A stretch of 64,000 bases of DNA from Tenebrio molitor (lineage: Eukaryota > Arthropoda > Insecta > Coleoptera > Tenebrionidae): the NCBI RefSeq assembly GCF_963966145.1, contig NC_091048.1, forward strand, positions 10,044,001-10,108,000. Direction: 5' to 3'. The notes below the pieces were generated by a model. The model ran no database searches and was not told the DNA's origin. It was given only the letters and a program-made list of their open reading frames with translations. The position numbers and the translations under genes were made by a program. Every line of letters starts with the position of its first letter. Position 1 is the stretch's first letter. Of this stretch, positions 51,173 to 62,083 are shown in pieces.

Positions 51173-52536
51173 ATGCAGAACAATTTAAAACGTTGTTCCC
51201 AACGGGAATGGGAAAAAGAAAATCAACATGCATTAACGGCTGTGGAATCCACTCCTTCAAAACACAAAAGGTTTCGGTTTTCTGAAGTCGAACGAATTAA
51301 AGCGCTAAAAGAATTGTTTAATATTTTATGTGAGGATATTGTTACGACGGACGAGGAGTTGTGGGCAAATCTTCATTCGGTGTTATGCCATGACAGTGAA
51401 AGGTATGTCCTATTTAGGGCCGGTTTCATCAACGTGAGGGTAATTGTTAACTTTAGCTACTTGTGGAATTTTCGCGTTTTTTCTGTCCAGACATCCTTAG
51501 GGCGTCCTCCTACATTATTTCCCACCACTCAAACCTTGTGCAAATGTCTTCGTTTTTCTCTCTTGTTGTGTTTCAAGGTCGCGTCAATGTTTTAGTATGA
51601 CTAAAGGGCAAGGAAAATTCATTTGCACAAGGTTTGATTGGTGGGAAACGATGTAGGACAGTTAATTTTAACAGGCGTTGGTGAAACTTGCCCCTAGAGA
51701 TTTAATAACAAAACTAAATTTGTTAATGCATTTACAGATTCAAAAGCTGCAGTGTACGCCTTTTGAAAGATCACATGCTTGAGCAAGTAGCTAAATTTCG
51801 GAAATATGACTCTAAGGAAGCAACTGAGAGTGGAAAAGAGCGACTGAAAACTGAATGGGGAGACACCATGCGCCTAGTCCAAACAGTGTGGTGCAATTAC
51901 GAACATATTGTGACAACAGCTGAAGAAATCAAGTCTGCTAAGGGTGGGCGTCCTAGAAAAGTAGTGTCACAAGAAAAAGCAGATGCAGCAGCAGCTCAGG
52001 CTATTCGACACGCAGCTTTACAAGCTGTGGAAGATATTGAAACCGTTCATGTTGATTATGTGGACGTCGATGAGGAGGATGTTAATGGAAGTTCATCCAG
52101 TTTAACCTCCTATGATGTGCCTGCTACTTCTCAAACTATTGATGTTCCGTATGAATTGCCAGCAGTGCCAACTGAATTCCATAGTTATGCACGCCCTGTC
52201 AATAATGCTGAAAAGCAAAATGAAGACGAAAGAAGGCATACTGCAAAAGCAAGAAAATCTAGAGGACAAAGTAGTGAGCTTTTCTCATTTTTGTCTGAAA
52301 AGGCTAGGTTAGAACAAAATGAGAAGAAAGAAGAACTACAGTTCAGAAAGATACAGCATGATGTCAGTACCAAACTTCAACAAGAAGAGATAGCCTATAA
52401 AAAAGCAAAACTTGAGTTTGATGAAAGAAAATGGAAAGAACTGGAAGAAGATCGCAAAGTCGAATGCAAAAGAAATGCAATTTTAAACACCTTTTTGGAG
52501 AATTTGCTCATGGGAAATTTGAATAAAAACACTTAA
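51173..52536 (+). CDS. Harbinger 4 accessory DNA-binding protein, two exons, about 342 residues
   Basis: Exon 1 51173-51402, intron 51403-51737 (gtatgtcc to ttacag), exon 2 51738-52536; joined they are open for 342 codons. The start at 51173 (MQNNLKRCSQREWEKENQ) is chosen because the upstream extension to 50990 is hydrophobic and low-complexity. KHKRFRFSEVERIKALKELF, then ATESGKERLKTEWGDTMRLV, looks like a divergent Myb/SANT-like domain. A GRPRK AT-hook (KGGRPRKVV) follows, then an acidic stretch, and a charged coiled coil to the end (KARLEQNEKKEELQFRKIQH). Such proteins help the Harbinger nuclease into the nucleus and onto DNA. Confidence 0.65.
51416..51696. mobile_element. MITE (family G relative) inside the Harbinger 4 intron
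   Basis: Begins agggccggtttcatcaacgt and ends gcgttggtgaaacttgcccc then ta, 281 bases, non-coding. It lies wholly within the intron of the accessory gene. The ends resemble those of the MITE at 31635-31772 (agggccggttgcaccaacg). Confidence 0.75.
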
Positions 52537-52618
52537 GTTCGTTTTCATTATTTTATATTTTATTCCTTCCTAAGATACAAAATAACACATACATACTCAT
52601 GTGATTTTCTTCAATATG

Positions 52619-53736
52619 TTACTGAAAATATTCCAGAATATTGGGAGATTCAACATTGAAATAATGCGATGTTGTACTTCCATAAAAGCATGTGTGAGCA
52701 TTAGTGAGTAACGTTGCGACGATATAAAATTTACCAACAGGCTGTAAAAATAGTTTTTGATTTTTCTTAAAATCGACAAAAGCAAATTGCTGAATAATTT
52801 TTCCAAAACTCCATTCTACGCATTGACGAACTTTCGACATTTGTTTATTAAATTCCTGCTGTTGTTCTGTCAAATGTACATTCGAAAATGGACGTATTAG
52901 TTGCCTTCTCAATGGGTAGCCTTCATCACCATACACACAAAATCGGTCACAATATAATCTTAGCTGTTCCATCATATGTGTATCCCTTAAGATAAATGCA
53001 TCATGTCGTCTGCCCGGGTATGGGCTACTTAAATGTAAAATAATTCCATTTGGTAGGGTGATGGACTGAAATTTGAGACAATGAAATCTCTTATGTCCGC
53101 TATACATTTCCCGTTGCATTGAATTTGGCCTGCAGATTGCCCGCGCCGTCCCATCAATAAATCCAATACAATTAGTTAATGGAGCCCCTTTGGCGTGTAC
53201 CAGTGTAGCAATTTCCTGCAGGTAATGTTCAGTTAACCATTTATTTTCTCTAAAATTTAACAATAATTTGCTCCATTTTATGTAAACAAAGTGACATATG
53301 TGCTTCAAAAGTTTACTCAGTGAAGAATATTGCAGGCCAAATTCATTTTGAAGGTCCTTCAATCTGTTCGGATACGCAAAACGTCGCAGAAGTAAACACA
53401 ATCCTTCAACTCCTAATAATAAATAATATAAATAAGCAATACTACATATGTATATAAAATTTCTGTTTCATACACACCCCCGATCACATGACGATGTGGA
53501 GTTTCCCATCGCAGAGGCATTTGTAAAGCTGCATGCAGCCTTATGATGTCTTCTCTGTCAAATCGAAACATATGGCGAAAATTCTGTTGAGGTATTACAT
53601 CAATATCGAATGATGCACAATTATACAATTGTTGTTTCTCTTCTAATTCATTCCTCAGTAATGTGATCATTAAATACTCCTCCACATCTTTAATACTGAG
53701 ACATATTACAAGAATTTCCAACGTATTGTTGCTCAT
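52619..53736 (-). CDS. HARBI1-like nuclease of Harbinger 4, two exons, about 350 residues
   Basis: Exon 1 53736-53478, intron 53477-53413 (GTGTGTATG to TTATTAG), exon 2 53412-52619; the joined frame is open for 350 codons and the splice restores HVIGGVEGLCLLLRRFAYP. Exon 1 has NFRHMFRFDREDIIRLHAAL. Exon 2 has NEFGLQYSSLSKLLKHICHF (helix-turn-helix), CIGFIDGTARAICRP (first Asp), YPGRRHDAFILRDTHMM, FCVYGDEGYPLRRQLI (second Asp) and RQCVEWSFGKIIQQFAFVD (Glu). The catalytic triad and length fit a working nuclease. Confidence 0.8.
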
Positions 53737-53983
53737 ATTACTACTTTAATAATTTAAACAAATTAGAATTGTGTGTTTAACTTATTCCTTTAATTCTTTC
53801 TGGCTGTTTTATTATCGTAATCTCACTTTTTCTCGATGGTCATGTGTCACAACAGTCAAAATATAACGTTTGGTAATATAACGTAAAACACCGAGCGCAA
53901 ACGCAAAAACAAAAGGTCGTTCTTATAATCATAATTTCTCCGTTATAGGTTTATAACTATAACGAAAAGTACCATGCGCAAAG

Positions 53984-54346
53984 TCTCTATTGCATTCAAC
54001 CTTTATTTAAGTAATAGGTTAATAAATGATTGCGCTATGAAATAACGCTACGCTTTAAAGGGATAGTGATTTAAAGTTATTGCAATTTATCAAGGCGTTA
54101 ACGTTATCAAAAGACAATGCAAAGTTGACAAGTAGTGTCAAAAATGAACGAAGCTGCAATTTTAGGTGGTGCGAATGACGATGATATTGAAAAATTAGTT
54201 CATCACGTTATTTATAACTTATTTCGGTCAAATCGTATTCAAACTTTTTTGAATTGTCAAACTGTTGACATACGAGAAATGTCAAAAATAACGTTAACGT
54301 CTTGCGAAATACGTTCGCAATTTACGTAAAGCCCAATCGTTAAGTC
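53984..54346. other. Stretch with one short unassigned open frame
   Basis: About 360 bases. The plus-strand frame from 54144 (MNEAAILGGANDDDIEKLVH, 61 codons) looks protein-like, but I do not recognise it. It could be the N-terminal exon of another element's gene. Nothing else is seen. Confidence 0.25.
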
Positions 54347-54538
54347 ATAAATAAAACGAACAAAGACCCTACTTAAAGAAATTTATTGTGATATTGTACC
54401 TGTCAATCACTAGCCGGTCTCGGAGAAAAAAATTACCTGGGGTAGTACTCAAAATATTTGTCGGAGACCCTCTAATAATTGACCAGGCACAATATGACAA
54501 TAAATTTCTTTAAGTAGGGTCTTTGTTCGGTTTATTTA
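54347..54538. mobile_element. MITE family K
   Basis: aaataaaacgaacaaagacc then ctacttaaagaaatttattg on the left is mirrored by caataaatttctttaagtag then ggtctttgttcggtttattt on the right. The arms are about 50 bases; total about 190 bases. Limits approximate. Confidence 0.7.
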
Positions 54539-54540
54539 GG

Positions 54541-55498
54541 GTTTAAGTCAGAATTCCTTAGGAAGTTACAAGCACTATAAACCCCTAATCGTACATTCGT
54601 TCAAATACTATCCTGTAAACTGACAGGTACGGAATGAAAGTGATGATTGATAGGGGTCTGCTTAAGTCAATAGTAATTAAGGCAATAGTAATTAACTAGT
54701 GCAAGTTATTTAAAGTACGAACAGAAATATAGTGCAAATATGGTTTTGACTCCTTGAGTACTTAACAGCCCTACCGCAAACCCCAATAAAAGTAATCCCG
54801 ATCAGATGTTGAGAATGGTTACTGGAGATGAAGTTCTTTTTAAGGGGTCTAGCAGGTAAACCATTTTACAGTCTGTGGCGGTTGAGTGTCGTAAAAACTG
54901 GGAAAAGCTAATCGGGCAATTAAGCCATATTCGCACTATATTTCTGGTCGTACTTTACGAGGTTCCGCTTCTTTGTAACCGAAATAAATTCTTGAACTGC
55001 AAAGATACTGCAGCTGACAGCAATGCAAAATAAATCAACAGCTCTGAAATTTAAAGAAAACAAATCTATCAATACCGTCAATGACCTCTCAAAAACCTTG
55101 GACGATACCTTTGTAATTTTTGACAATATTATGAAAGAGTAAGATGATAAATGAAGCCGACATTATTGTTATAAAAGATGATCCAATTGCTATGGAAGAT
55201 TTCAATAATATTCAGTCAGTTGCTAGCTTTTCTGTTCAATAAAATTCTTCAATCCAAGTGGGTACAGAAAAGACACTGAAATTGGCATACATTTGGAAGG
55301 AAATGAAGAAAATATATGAACATCGAGAGCTGTTCACAAACCATAATATCTGGTAAGCATTACGATCCTCTTACACATCGATTCAACACAAAATGAATAT
55401 TACAACATAAAACATTGTTTGAAAAAGTTTTCGGCCTTTTTGTTTATCCTTTCAACATGCAGCGCAGCACGGTTGAGTGGAGGTTAGTATTACTTATA
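54541..55498. other. Non-coding stretch with a further inverted repeat
   Basis: About 960 bases. agtacgaacagaaatatagt then gcaaatatggttt (54715-54747) is mirrored by agccatattcgcactatatt then tctggtcgtact (54924-54956), making a 245-base inverted-repeat unit. Beyond that only short frames such as KSINTVNDLSKTLDDTFVIF (about 55066) are seen, which I cannot assign. Confidence 0.35.
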
Positions 55499-56379
55499 CA
55501 GTGCGTTCGTAAAGTTCAGAATAAATTCGATAAAACTGAAAGTATTAATTTCTGAGAAAATCCTAGAACAGGTCAACTTTGTTTTCAAAAAGTGCATATT
55601 GTTCAGTACTTTGCTTATATTGACAGCTTGGAATCTTGGAATAATGACGTCATTAAAAAATTTTTTAAATGACAACCCCCATTTTTTTTTTATTTTTTCT
55701 GGTACGCCTTCGTACTAGCTAAACGATCAATGAAAAAAATTGATACCTTACATAACAATTTTTTTGAGAAAATGACAAATTTTTCTTCAAAAAATTTAAT
55801 TTAATTTTTAACTATTTTTTTTTTCAATAGATTTAGTTACAATGGAAGGTTTATTTTAATAGACCAAACAATTTTGAACGATTTGCGGTAGAGAATTTGC
55901 ACTGAAACGGAAAAAATAAGCCCTGACATTATTGAGCGCAGTGTACAAAGTGTCGGTGAGTGCCAAATAGTTGGCGCGAGGCAATTTCAACATTTGCGTT
56001 AAATTTTATTGTTAACCTGAGATGTTTGTTTGATTTTGTTTGAGGTCAATTAAAATTTTTACATTAAAAATTAAGTTACATTTTTAAGTAAAATTTGTCA
56101 TTTTCTCAAAAAAATTGTTATGTAAGGTATCAATTTTTTTCATTGGTCGTTTAAGTACTAAGAAGGTCTGCCAGAAAAAGATGAAAAAAAGTGAGGGTTG
56201 GCATTTAAAAAAATTATTGATGACGTCATTATTAGGAGACGACAAACTGTCAACTTAAATAACGTACTGTACAACATGTACTTTTTAAAAACAAAGTTGA
56301 CCTCTTGGAGGATTTTTCTCAAAAATTAATACGTACTTGCTATTTAATGGAATTTATTCCGAACTTTACGAACGCACTG
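55499..56379. mobile_element. MITE family E relative, TA-flanked, 880 bases
   Basis: Begins cagtgcgttcgtaaagttca and ends gaactttacgaacgcactg, with TA on both sides. Both arms extend far inward (aaatgacaacccccattttt, cataacaatttttttgagaa, mirrored on the right). The core is shared with the element at 5198-5877, but the outer 130 bases differ strongly. No protein is encoded. Confidence 0.8.
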
Positions 56380-56598
56380 TATGTACTGTATATCAACGTT
56401 ATTTTTCTTGTAATGCCGTCAAACACATGTGGCAATATAGCAGCATGTGTATTTTTCGTCTCCCACTTAAACAATGGCTGTCAGGTTCCTTATAAATTTG
56501 GGTGTACTTTATAAAGGACAGTAGTACGTAATATACGCTGCTGACTACATTTTGTGTAATTTGTGTAGTTTATTAAATTCCTTTTTTCAAGGAGGCCT

Positions 56599-58057
56599 TT
56601 GACGCTTCATGAATTGCTAAAGGAGCTTGAAAACCCGGATGAAATTCCAAAAGTGCCAGATGGCATCATTCTGTTTCCACCGGAGAAAGCTAACGACGAT
56701 GTTACCGACGAAGACTCTGGGGATGAGGATGTTGTTGCAATAGAAAACCTGCCAGCATCGCAGCTTCAAATGGTTGCTGAATTGGAAAATGTCAACGACG
56801 ACTTGGATAATGATCCTGAAGACGATATTCCGTTGTCACAGCTACGAAGCGGAAGAGGTTGCAGCTCCCGAACTAAGAGATGCAAAGTGTTACACTGGTC
56901 AGGTGGTAATATATCTGAAGAACATTTTCCTGGATGGATGAATCAGATTTTTCCAAACCGGCAACTAACACCACTAGAGTACTTTGAGTTGTTTTTTGAT
57001 GAAGAGATAATGGATATAATTCTGGCATTTAAGTACGAATAATTACGCTAAAAAAAAAATCATGTAGCGTAGTGGCTACGTTGATCTTCCACGCAGATAT
57101 ATGTACTGGGAAAATTGTTCAGACACGAATAATCCTTTGGTAGCTGAACCCATTTCCCGGGATCGATTTACTTATATTATGACACATTTACATTGTTGTG
57201 ACAATAGTAATCTTGATCAAACGGACAAATTTGCAAAAGTAAGACCACTTTTTGATTTACTAAATCAAAAATTTCTGACGTTAGCCCCATTTGAAGAAGT
57301 GCACAGTTGAGACGAAGCTATGGTATGGACGCCATAGTTGCAAACAATTTATTCGAGGTAATCTCATTAGATGGGGCTACAAATTTTGGGTAGGAGCTAC
57401 ACGTCTTGGATATGTTGTGTGGTTTATGCCTTACCAGGGTGCTTCAACTAAAATTCCAGATAAATACAAAGAAATTGGATTAGGCTGAGTACTTCTTTCC
57501 ATTTGGATTTTGATAATTTTTTACTTCGATTTCTGTGTTGGTTGAACTAAAAGATAGTGGCTTGAAAGGTACTGGAAACATTCGCGAAAATCGAACCGGA
57601 AAATGTCCACTAATTAATTCCACCGACATGAAGAAGAGGCCAAGAGGAGCTTTTGACTCCAAAGTGGACAAAGATTTGAATATTATGATGTGCAAATGGA
57701 ACGACAACAGCGTGGTTACAATTGCGTCCAATTCATGTTCCATCGAACCAATTCGACAAGTTAAGAGGTATTCACGAAAGGAGAAGAAAAATGTCTACAT
57801 TGATCAGCGTAAAATCATAAAAATCTATAACGCAAATGTGGGTGGAATGGACCGTTCTGACCAAAATATTAGTTTGGTCAGAACGTCAATAAGAGGCAAA
57901 AAAAAACAAGGTCGAGTTATATTTGTTGAGATTATTTCCAGAACAAAAAAAAAACAACAAACAACGGCAATATATTATTTTTCATTAAATTATAAAATGA
58001 ACTGTCAAATGTGCCAAGAAAAAAGAAAAATTTTAGCCATAGTAAATAAAAAAAAAT
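56599..58057 (+). pseudogene. piggyBac transposase, frameshifted and deleted
   Basis: The N-terminal part has an acidic region and then LTPLEYFELFFDEEIMDIIL (56966 on). The next frame has MYWENCSDTNNPLVAEPISR, DRFTYIMTHLHCCDNSNLDQ and FAKVRPLFDLLNQKF; a shift gives CKQFIRGNLIRWGYKFWVGA and TRLGYVVWFMPYQGAS. The catalytic SxDExM block near 57300 is damaged by the shift. After a deletion, 57535-58057 has LKGTGNIRENRTGKCPLI, MCKWNDNSVVTIASN, QVKRYSRKEKKNVYIDQRKI and YNANVGGMDRSDQNISLVR, the end of the piggyBac DDE domain. The Cys-rich tail is only weakly present. Not functional. Confidence 0.8.
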
Positions 58058-58129
58058 AAATTTAATTTCAACCAAAAAAGACGAACGTGACGAATGTAAA
58101 AATATAATTCATTAGCATTTTAGGAAGCC

Positions 58130-58405
58130 ACGATTTTATAGTGTTTGTCGCCTTTTATTCTTCACTGTTTGAAATCATTAACCCTGTTTCTAAAGCCTTG
58201 CAGCATGAAAATAATGATTCTCCACATTTTTGTAACCATTCCGGTTACGGTGGCTAAAGGGGAAAGGAGGTTGACTCTAGTGGAAGACAAGCTTTCTGGT
58301 CTAGCCCTTCTATCCATTGAAAATGATACAGCTCAGACATTGTCATGTGAGGACATCATAAAAAAATTTGCAAATGCAAAAGTGCGTAAGCAGCGATTTA
58401 CTTAA
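58130..58405 (+). pseudogene. hAT transposase remnant (C-terminal end)
   Basis: YSSLFEIINPVSKALQHEN (about 58155) in one frame and then TIPVTVAKGERRLTLVEDKL, SGLALLSIENDTAQTLSCED and IIKKFANAK in another. The second piece is the dimerisation end of the zinc-finger-MYM/862-like hAT group. The first piece lies far upstream in an intact protein, so most of the middle is deleted. Just after the piggyBac relic. Confidence 0.6.
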
Positions 58406-58440
58406 AAACTATTCTCTCAAACAGTTTTTAGATTTTTAAT

Positions 58441-59194
58441 GTACGACTTTGTTGTTATCGATGCGTTACTATAGGAATAATCCCCTAGGGCATTATCTTC
58501 AAATAACAGGCTCTAGGGCGTTATAAGTTCTGTGTTGCTTGGTTACGACCAGGTTTGACGTATTTGCAAACAACTTTTGATTGATAGCTACAAATTAATA
58601 AAATTATCGTCAATCAAAAAACCCACAAAACTAGTCGAACATTAAACGTTGAAGGCACCACGGGTGTTACAATCATACGCCCTCAGTCGGCGTGCTCCCT
58701 TCGGGCCAGAGGCTCTCGGGTTTCACTCTGCCGACCTAGCGCGTTATCAACCTTGTAACACCCTTGATACCTTAATAACTATTAAATTGTTACATTAATT
58801 AGTGAGTAACATAAATACCAAAGCTAATTACATATACCTAACCTATTGATTTCATCAAAGAATATTTTTAATAACCAATGTTTGCTTTGTTTAATTAGTA
58901 AATAAGACAAATACCTTACTTACAAATGTGGTGATCGATCTCGTTATAAAAACAATCCTTGTAATAAGTAAAAATAATTATTGCTCTATCATTCTAAAAG
59001 CATCCTAAAACTAAACTCAAGGCAGCACTGCTGCCAATGTAACCCACAAGACTAAGATGGCAAGTATTCATTTCAATCAAAACCAAACTAAATTAACGGA
59101 TTTCGGGCATGTTGCGCAAATATCAAATTCAGAAAAGGAAAAAGAAATGTTGTTTGCCATTCATAATGCAACGATCATATTGGGGAATTATATC
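58441..59194. other. Non-coding stretch holding a GC-rich hairpin element
   Basis: Apart from the hairpin at 58662-58763, this 750-base stretch is AT-rich and without a gene. A short frame near 59058 (MASIHFNQNQTKLTDFGHVA) ends at the MITE at 59195; it may be part of a transposase N terminus, but I cannot assign it. Confidence 0.3.
58662..58763. mobile_element. GC-rich hairpin MITE, 100 bases
   Basis: gggtgttacaa at the left is mirrored by ttgtaacaccc at the right, and inside cagtcggcgtgctcccttcg pairs partly with tctcgggtttcactctgccg. The GC content of about 55-60 percent stands out from the AT-rich surroundings. It resembles a small palindromic transposon rather than a tRNA; no cloverleaf could be drawn. 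Confidence 0.5.
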
Positions 59195-59372
59195 GAGCGA
59201 TCAAATTAATTTGTAATTTGTAATCGAATCATCCATGGATTTAAATCCGTATGTCTTTTGCGATTGATATGTCGAGATCTAACCTGTGTTTCAAGCTGTG
59301 TTTATTGGAGCGTCGAGTTCAAGTAACGACATACGATTACGATAATTCGATTACAAATTAATTTGATCGCTC
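59195..59372. mobile_element. MITE family A, copy 2
   Basis: gagcgatcaaattaatttgt at left, aattaatttgatcgctc at right, with the same internal sequences as the copy at 3431-3614 (atccatggattta, gcgattgatatgtcgaga, cctgtgtttcaagctgtgtt). About 90 percent alike by eye. Confidence 0.8.
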
Positions 59373-59532
59373 TTTACTAGAGAATAAGTAGTAAAAACCG
59401 TAGCATTAGAATCCATACGACAAAATGTTCAATGCTGCTAAAGAAAATAATTGGCCCTTCTTTATTGGAAAAGTTATTAAAATGCGTTGGCACTGGGCCA
59501 TATTCAGTAATTGTATGGAGATGAGAGTACTA

Positions 59533-59753
59533 TGTTGTAACGAACTTACTGAGAAACCGTTCCCAGTGGCGGAAAAATTCCGTTCTTTCTTCGGACCGGA
59601 GTAGATCCGACTGCACCAACCGTCTTCACCGTATCAGCCCAGGAGTCTGCGTTCCCTCCGGGTGTCGATACCCGGACTCCCCACCGAACCGAGCTCCCCC
59701 ACGGACACACTCCGCGAGTCAACGGTCGCGCGCAGTCCCACCACGTGCGGAGC
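59533..59753. mobile_element. Truncated LTR-like GC-rich fragment
   Basis: Starts TGTTGTAACGAACTTACTG and is much richer in GC than its surroundings (cgtttttc-poor, many ccg/cgg words). It stops where the two hAT elements begin. It may be the left part of a gypsy-type LTR; the right part is not found. 59373-59532, before it, holds nothing recognised. Confidence 0.3.
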
Positions 59754-59829
59754 CAGTGTTGCCAGAGCTAGTACTTTTGTACTAATCTAGTACCTTCGTC
59801 ACCGGGAGTGGCGTTGTCACCCGGGAGAT

Positions 59830-60150
59830 CGCGTTCTCAAACGGGACCACCCTCTGTCATCCGGTGCCAAAGGTTTCGCGGCGAAACTAGCCCCTAAATA
59901 CTCCAGCCCGTACACCGTCACGAAAGTCCTCTCTCCAGTGGTGTCCAACCTTCAATCCCCATCCGGACAAAAGATCCTCCTACAGGGGATGAAAAGGCAG
60001 AAGGTATCAAACTACAACACTTACTAGCCAAAATGTACAGCAAAAAAGCACAAATAGAGTTAACTTTATTGGTGATGTTCGTCTTAGTGAGTTGTTTTCC
60101 CGTTGGCTTCAATAAATGTCTCGAAACAAGTCAAGTTTGGTCCCAACTTT
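59830..60150 (+). pseudogene. Gypsy/errantivirus-like fragment captured inside hAT 2
   Basis: From about 59868 a frame reads AKGFAAKLAPKYSSPYTVTK, VLSPVVSNLQSPSGQ, which is like the C-terminal end of a gypsy integrase (xKLAPKYxGPYTV), and stops at 60025-60027. A few bases on, an ATG (60032) opens a 39-codon frame with a basic start and a hydrophobic stretch resembling a signal peptide, as at the start of an env gene, ending in a stop. So the junction of pol and a possible env start is preserved, but nothing more. Base composition is higher in GC than the hAT parts. The env reading is weak. Confidence 0.45.
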
Positions 60151-60179
60151 GAGAAGACCTAGCAACTGAAAAGTTACTA

Positions 60180-61555
60180 GGGAGTGGTCACAATCAAAAT
60201 GTATAGATTATACAGCAGAGGGTTTAGTAAACGCAATTTTTACCACCTTAAATGATCTCGGGATTAACATAAATAACATAATTGGATTTGGGGCGAATAA
60301 CGCCTCTGTCATGATGGGTGATCAAGGAGGCGTCAAAGCTAAGTTATTACAACGTATACCTGATATTTTTGTATTAGGCTGTGTTTGCCACTCGATGGCT
60401 CTTTGTGCATCGAAATCAGCAGAAAAATTTGCAATTTGGTGGAAGAATTTGCCCGTGATGTGTATAATTACATTAGTTCACACCGACTGTTACATCTGCA
60501 GGAGATACAGAAGATATTGGAGTTAAAACCACACAAAATGTTAAAATTAAGTCAAACACGTTGGCACTCTTTGGAGGTACAATTTTATAAACTTTTTTAA
60601 TTATGTCTAAACTTTATATTTGTTGTAGGCCGTTGTTAACAGACTATCGGAGCAGTGGGATGCACTAAAGGTATTTTTTATGGATGCAATTAATGAAGAC
60701 AAGTTAGAGAAGCCCAGGCATATTTTGCAAGGACGACATAATCCTCTCCTTAAACTCTATTTAACTTTCTTATCATATATACTTGCTGTTATTAATAAGA
60801 TCAATTTAGAGTTTCAATCAGAGGCAACACAGTTACCATTTTTATATAATAGGATTAGCACATTATATAATTTTTTTTTTTTATGGATGTTGGCTATGTA
60901 AATGATACACCTGTTTTGCAAATAAATCCAAAATGGACTACCAAGCCAGGAAAGATATGTACTTAGGGGAAGCAACAAAAGCCCTTTTGGTGGATCTAAA
61001 TCTGAGTGAGACTAATTTAAATCAATTTTGTAATAATTGTTTGAATTATTATGTCGAGTTGGCAGAGAGTGCAGATTCAAAAAAGATTTTCTGACCTGCC
61101 AAAATATGAGAATTTTAATTTGTTATATCCAGACATTGTTTTCAATAGTAATAAAAAAGTAATTCCTTTGTTGCTACAATTTACTAATTTAATAAATAAA
61201 AATTCTCAATGTATTTCTAATGAATACAGAGTTATCAAACTTATCAGAAGAGATAAAGCAAAAACTGAGTCGATTAGATTTTTAGTCATTTTGGTTTGAA
61301 GTTAGTTGTTTAAAAAATGCTGACAATGAAATTATTTAGAAAAATATTTGTGACTGTTTTTAATATTATAAGTTTGCCTCATAGTAATACAGCTGCTGAG
61401 CGAATTTTCAGTTCTTTAAACTTAATAAAACAAAATTAAGAAATCGATTATTACCTGAAACTTGCAATTCCTTACTGTTATCAAAGAAACTAATGCAAGA
61501 CAAATGCTACACCTGGCAACCTGACAAGGTTTTGATGACCAAGAAGATAGGTTAT
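60180..61555 (+). pseudogene. hAT transposase (zinc finger 862-like), decayed
   Basis: Blocks in order: TLNDLGININNIIGFGANNA, SVMMGDQGGVKAKLLQRIP, VLGCVCHSMALCASKSAEKF, then in another frame LVEEFARDVYNYISSHRLLH, LKLSQTRWHSLE, a likely intron (gtacaatttt to tgttgtag, about 60577-60630), AVVNRLSEQWDALKVFFMDA, ILQGRHNPLLKLYLTFLSYI, LPKYENFNLLYPDIVFNSNK, and finally ISLPHSNTAAERIFSSLNLI (dimerisation end) at about 61370. At least three shifts or stops break it. The catalytic head is cut off by the captured gypsy fragment. Confidence 0.7.
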
Positions 61556-62083
61556 TAATGTTAAATGTCAGATAATTATATTTTTTATTTTTTTGTTGTG
61601 TTCTGTAAGAGCAAGGTTTTTTTTAATTTTTTTAATTCTCGTTTTTTTTATTTGATATTTTATAGGAGTAATTTATTACGTTGTTTGGATAAACACTGTT
61701 TTGAAGTTTTTTAACTTTGGTTTTCAAGTAAACAAAAATTACCCTTTCTGTTATTAATCCTTTTTTTGTTCGACACTGTCAGAATTTGAGAATTTTCTCC
61801 TATGTGAACGGATTTTGATAAATGTAACAACTTGTCAAAACGAAACGTCTAGCTAATTTTAAAGGTTTTAAGCGATTTGGAGCCTTTAAGGGGCTCGTCG
61901 AACAAAAAAACGTTGTATCAACTCGTTTGTGTGTAAATTGGGCCTTTTTTGGCCCAATTTGCACACAAACTCGTCAAATAAACTACTATTAAAATTCCCT
62001 CCACGTCAGTACCTTTTTATTTGTTTTAGTACTTTTTCAGTTGGCAACTAGTGTCGCAGTACGTTACACGCCTGGCAACACTG
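61556..62083. repeat. hAT 2 3' region with a perfect-looking hairpin
   Basis: Non-coding. gtttgtgtgtaaattgggcc at about 61925 faces ggcccaatttgcacacaaac (to about 61970) across a T6 loop, a 20-base stem with one G-T pair. The rest is AT-rich to the terminal repeat at 62083. Confidence 0.5.

Larger units (their letters stand above)
50758..53983. mobile_element. Harbinger element 4, complete two-gene unit
   Basis: Left end tttgcgcatggggcggtttt, right end aacgaaaagtaccatgcgca then aag; the inner parts of the arms share ttatagttata words. It encodes an intact accessory protein on + (51173-52536, one intron) and an intact HARBI1-like nuclease on - (53736-52619, one intron). The two genes converge. 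A 281-base MITE lies in the accessory-gene intron. It is inserted in the older Harbinger relic 49660-50757. Confidence 0.75.
59754..62083 (+). mobile_element. hAT element 2, inserted at the end of another hAT, 8-base target duplication
   Basis: Begins cagtgttgccagagctagta and ends acacgcctggcaacactg. Flanks are tgcggagc (59746-59753) and cgcggagc (62084-62091), an 8-base duplication with one change. It contains a decayed hAT transposase (60180-61555) and, in its 5' region, a foreign gypsy fragment (59830-60150). An inner palindrome tagtacttttgtactaatct lies near the left end. Confidence 0.75.

Noticed and set aside
58670..58760. Possible tRNA or tRNA-derived element
   Set aside because: GC-rich and palindromic, but no cloverleaf, A-box or B-box could be drawn; mirrored ends fit a MITE better.
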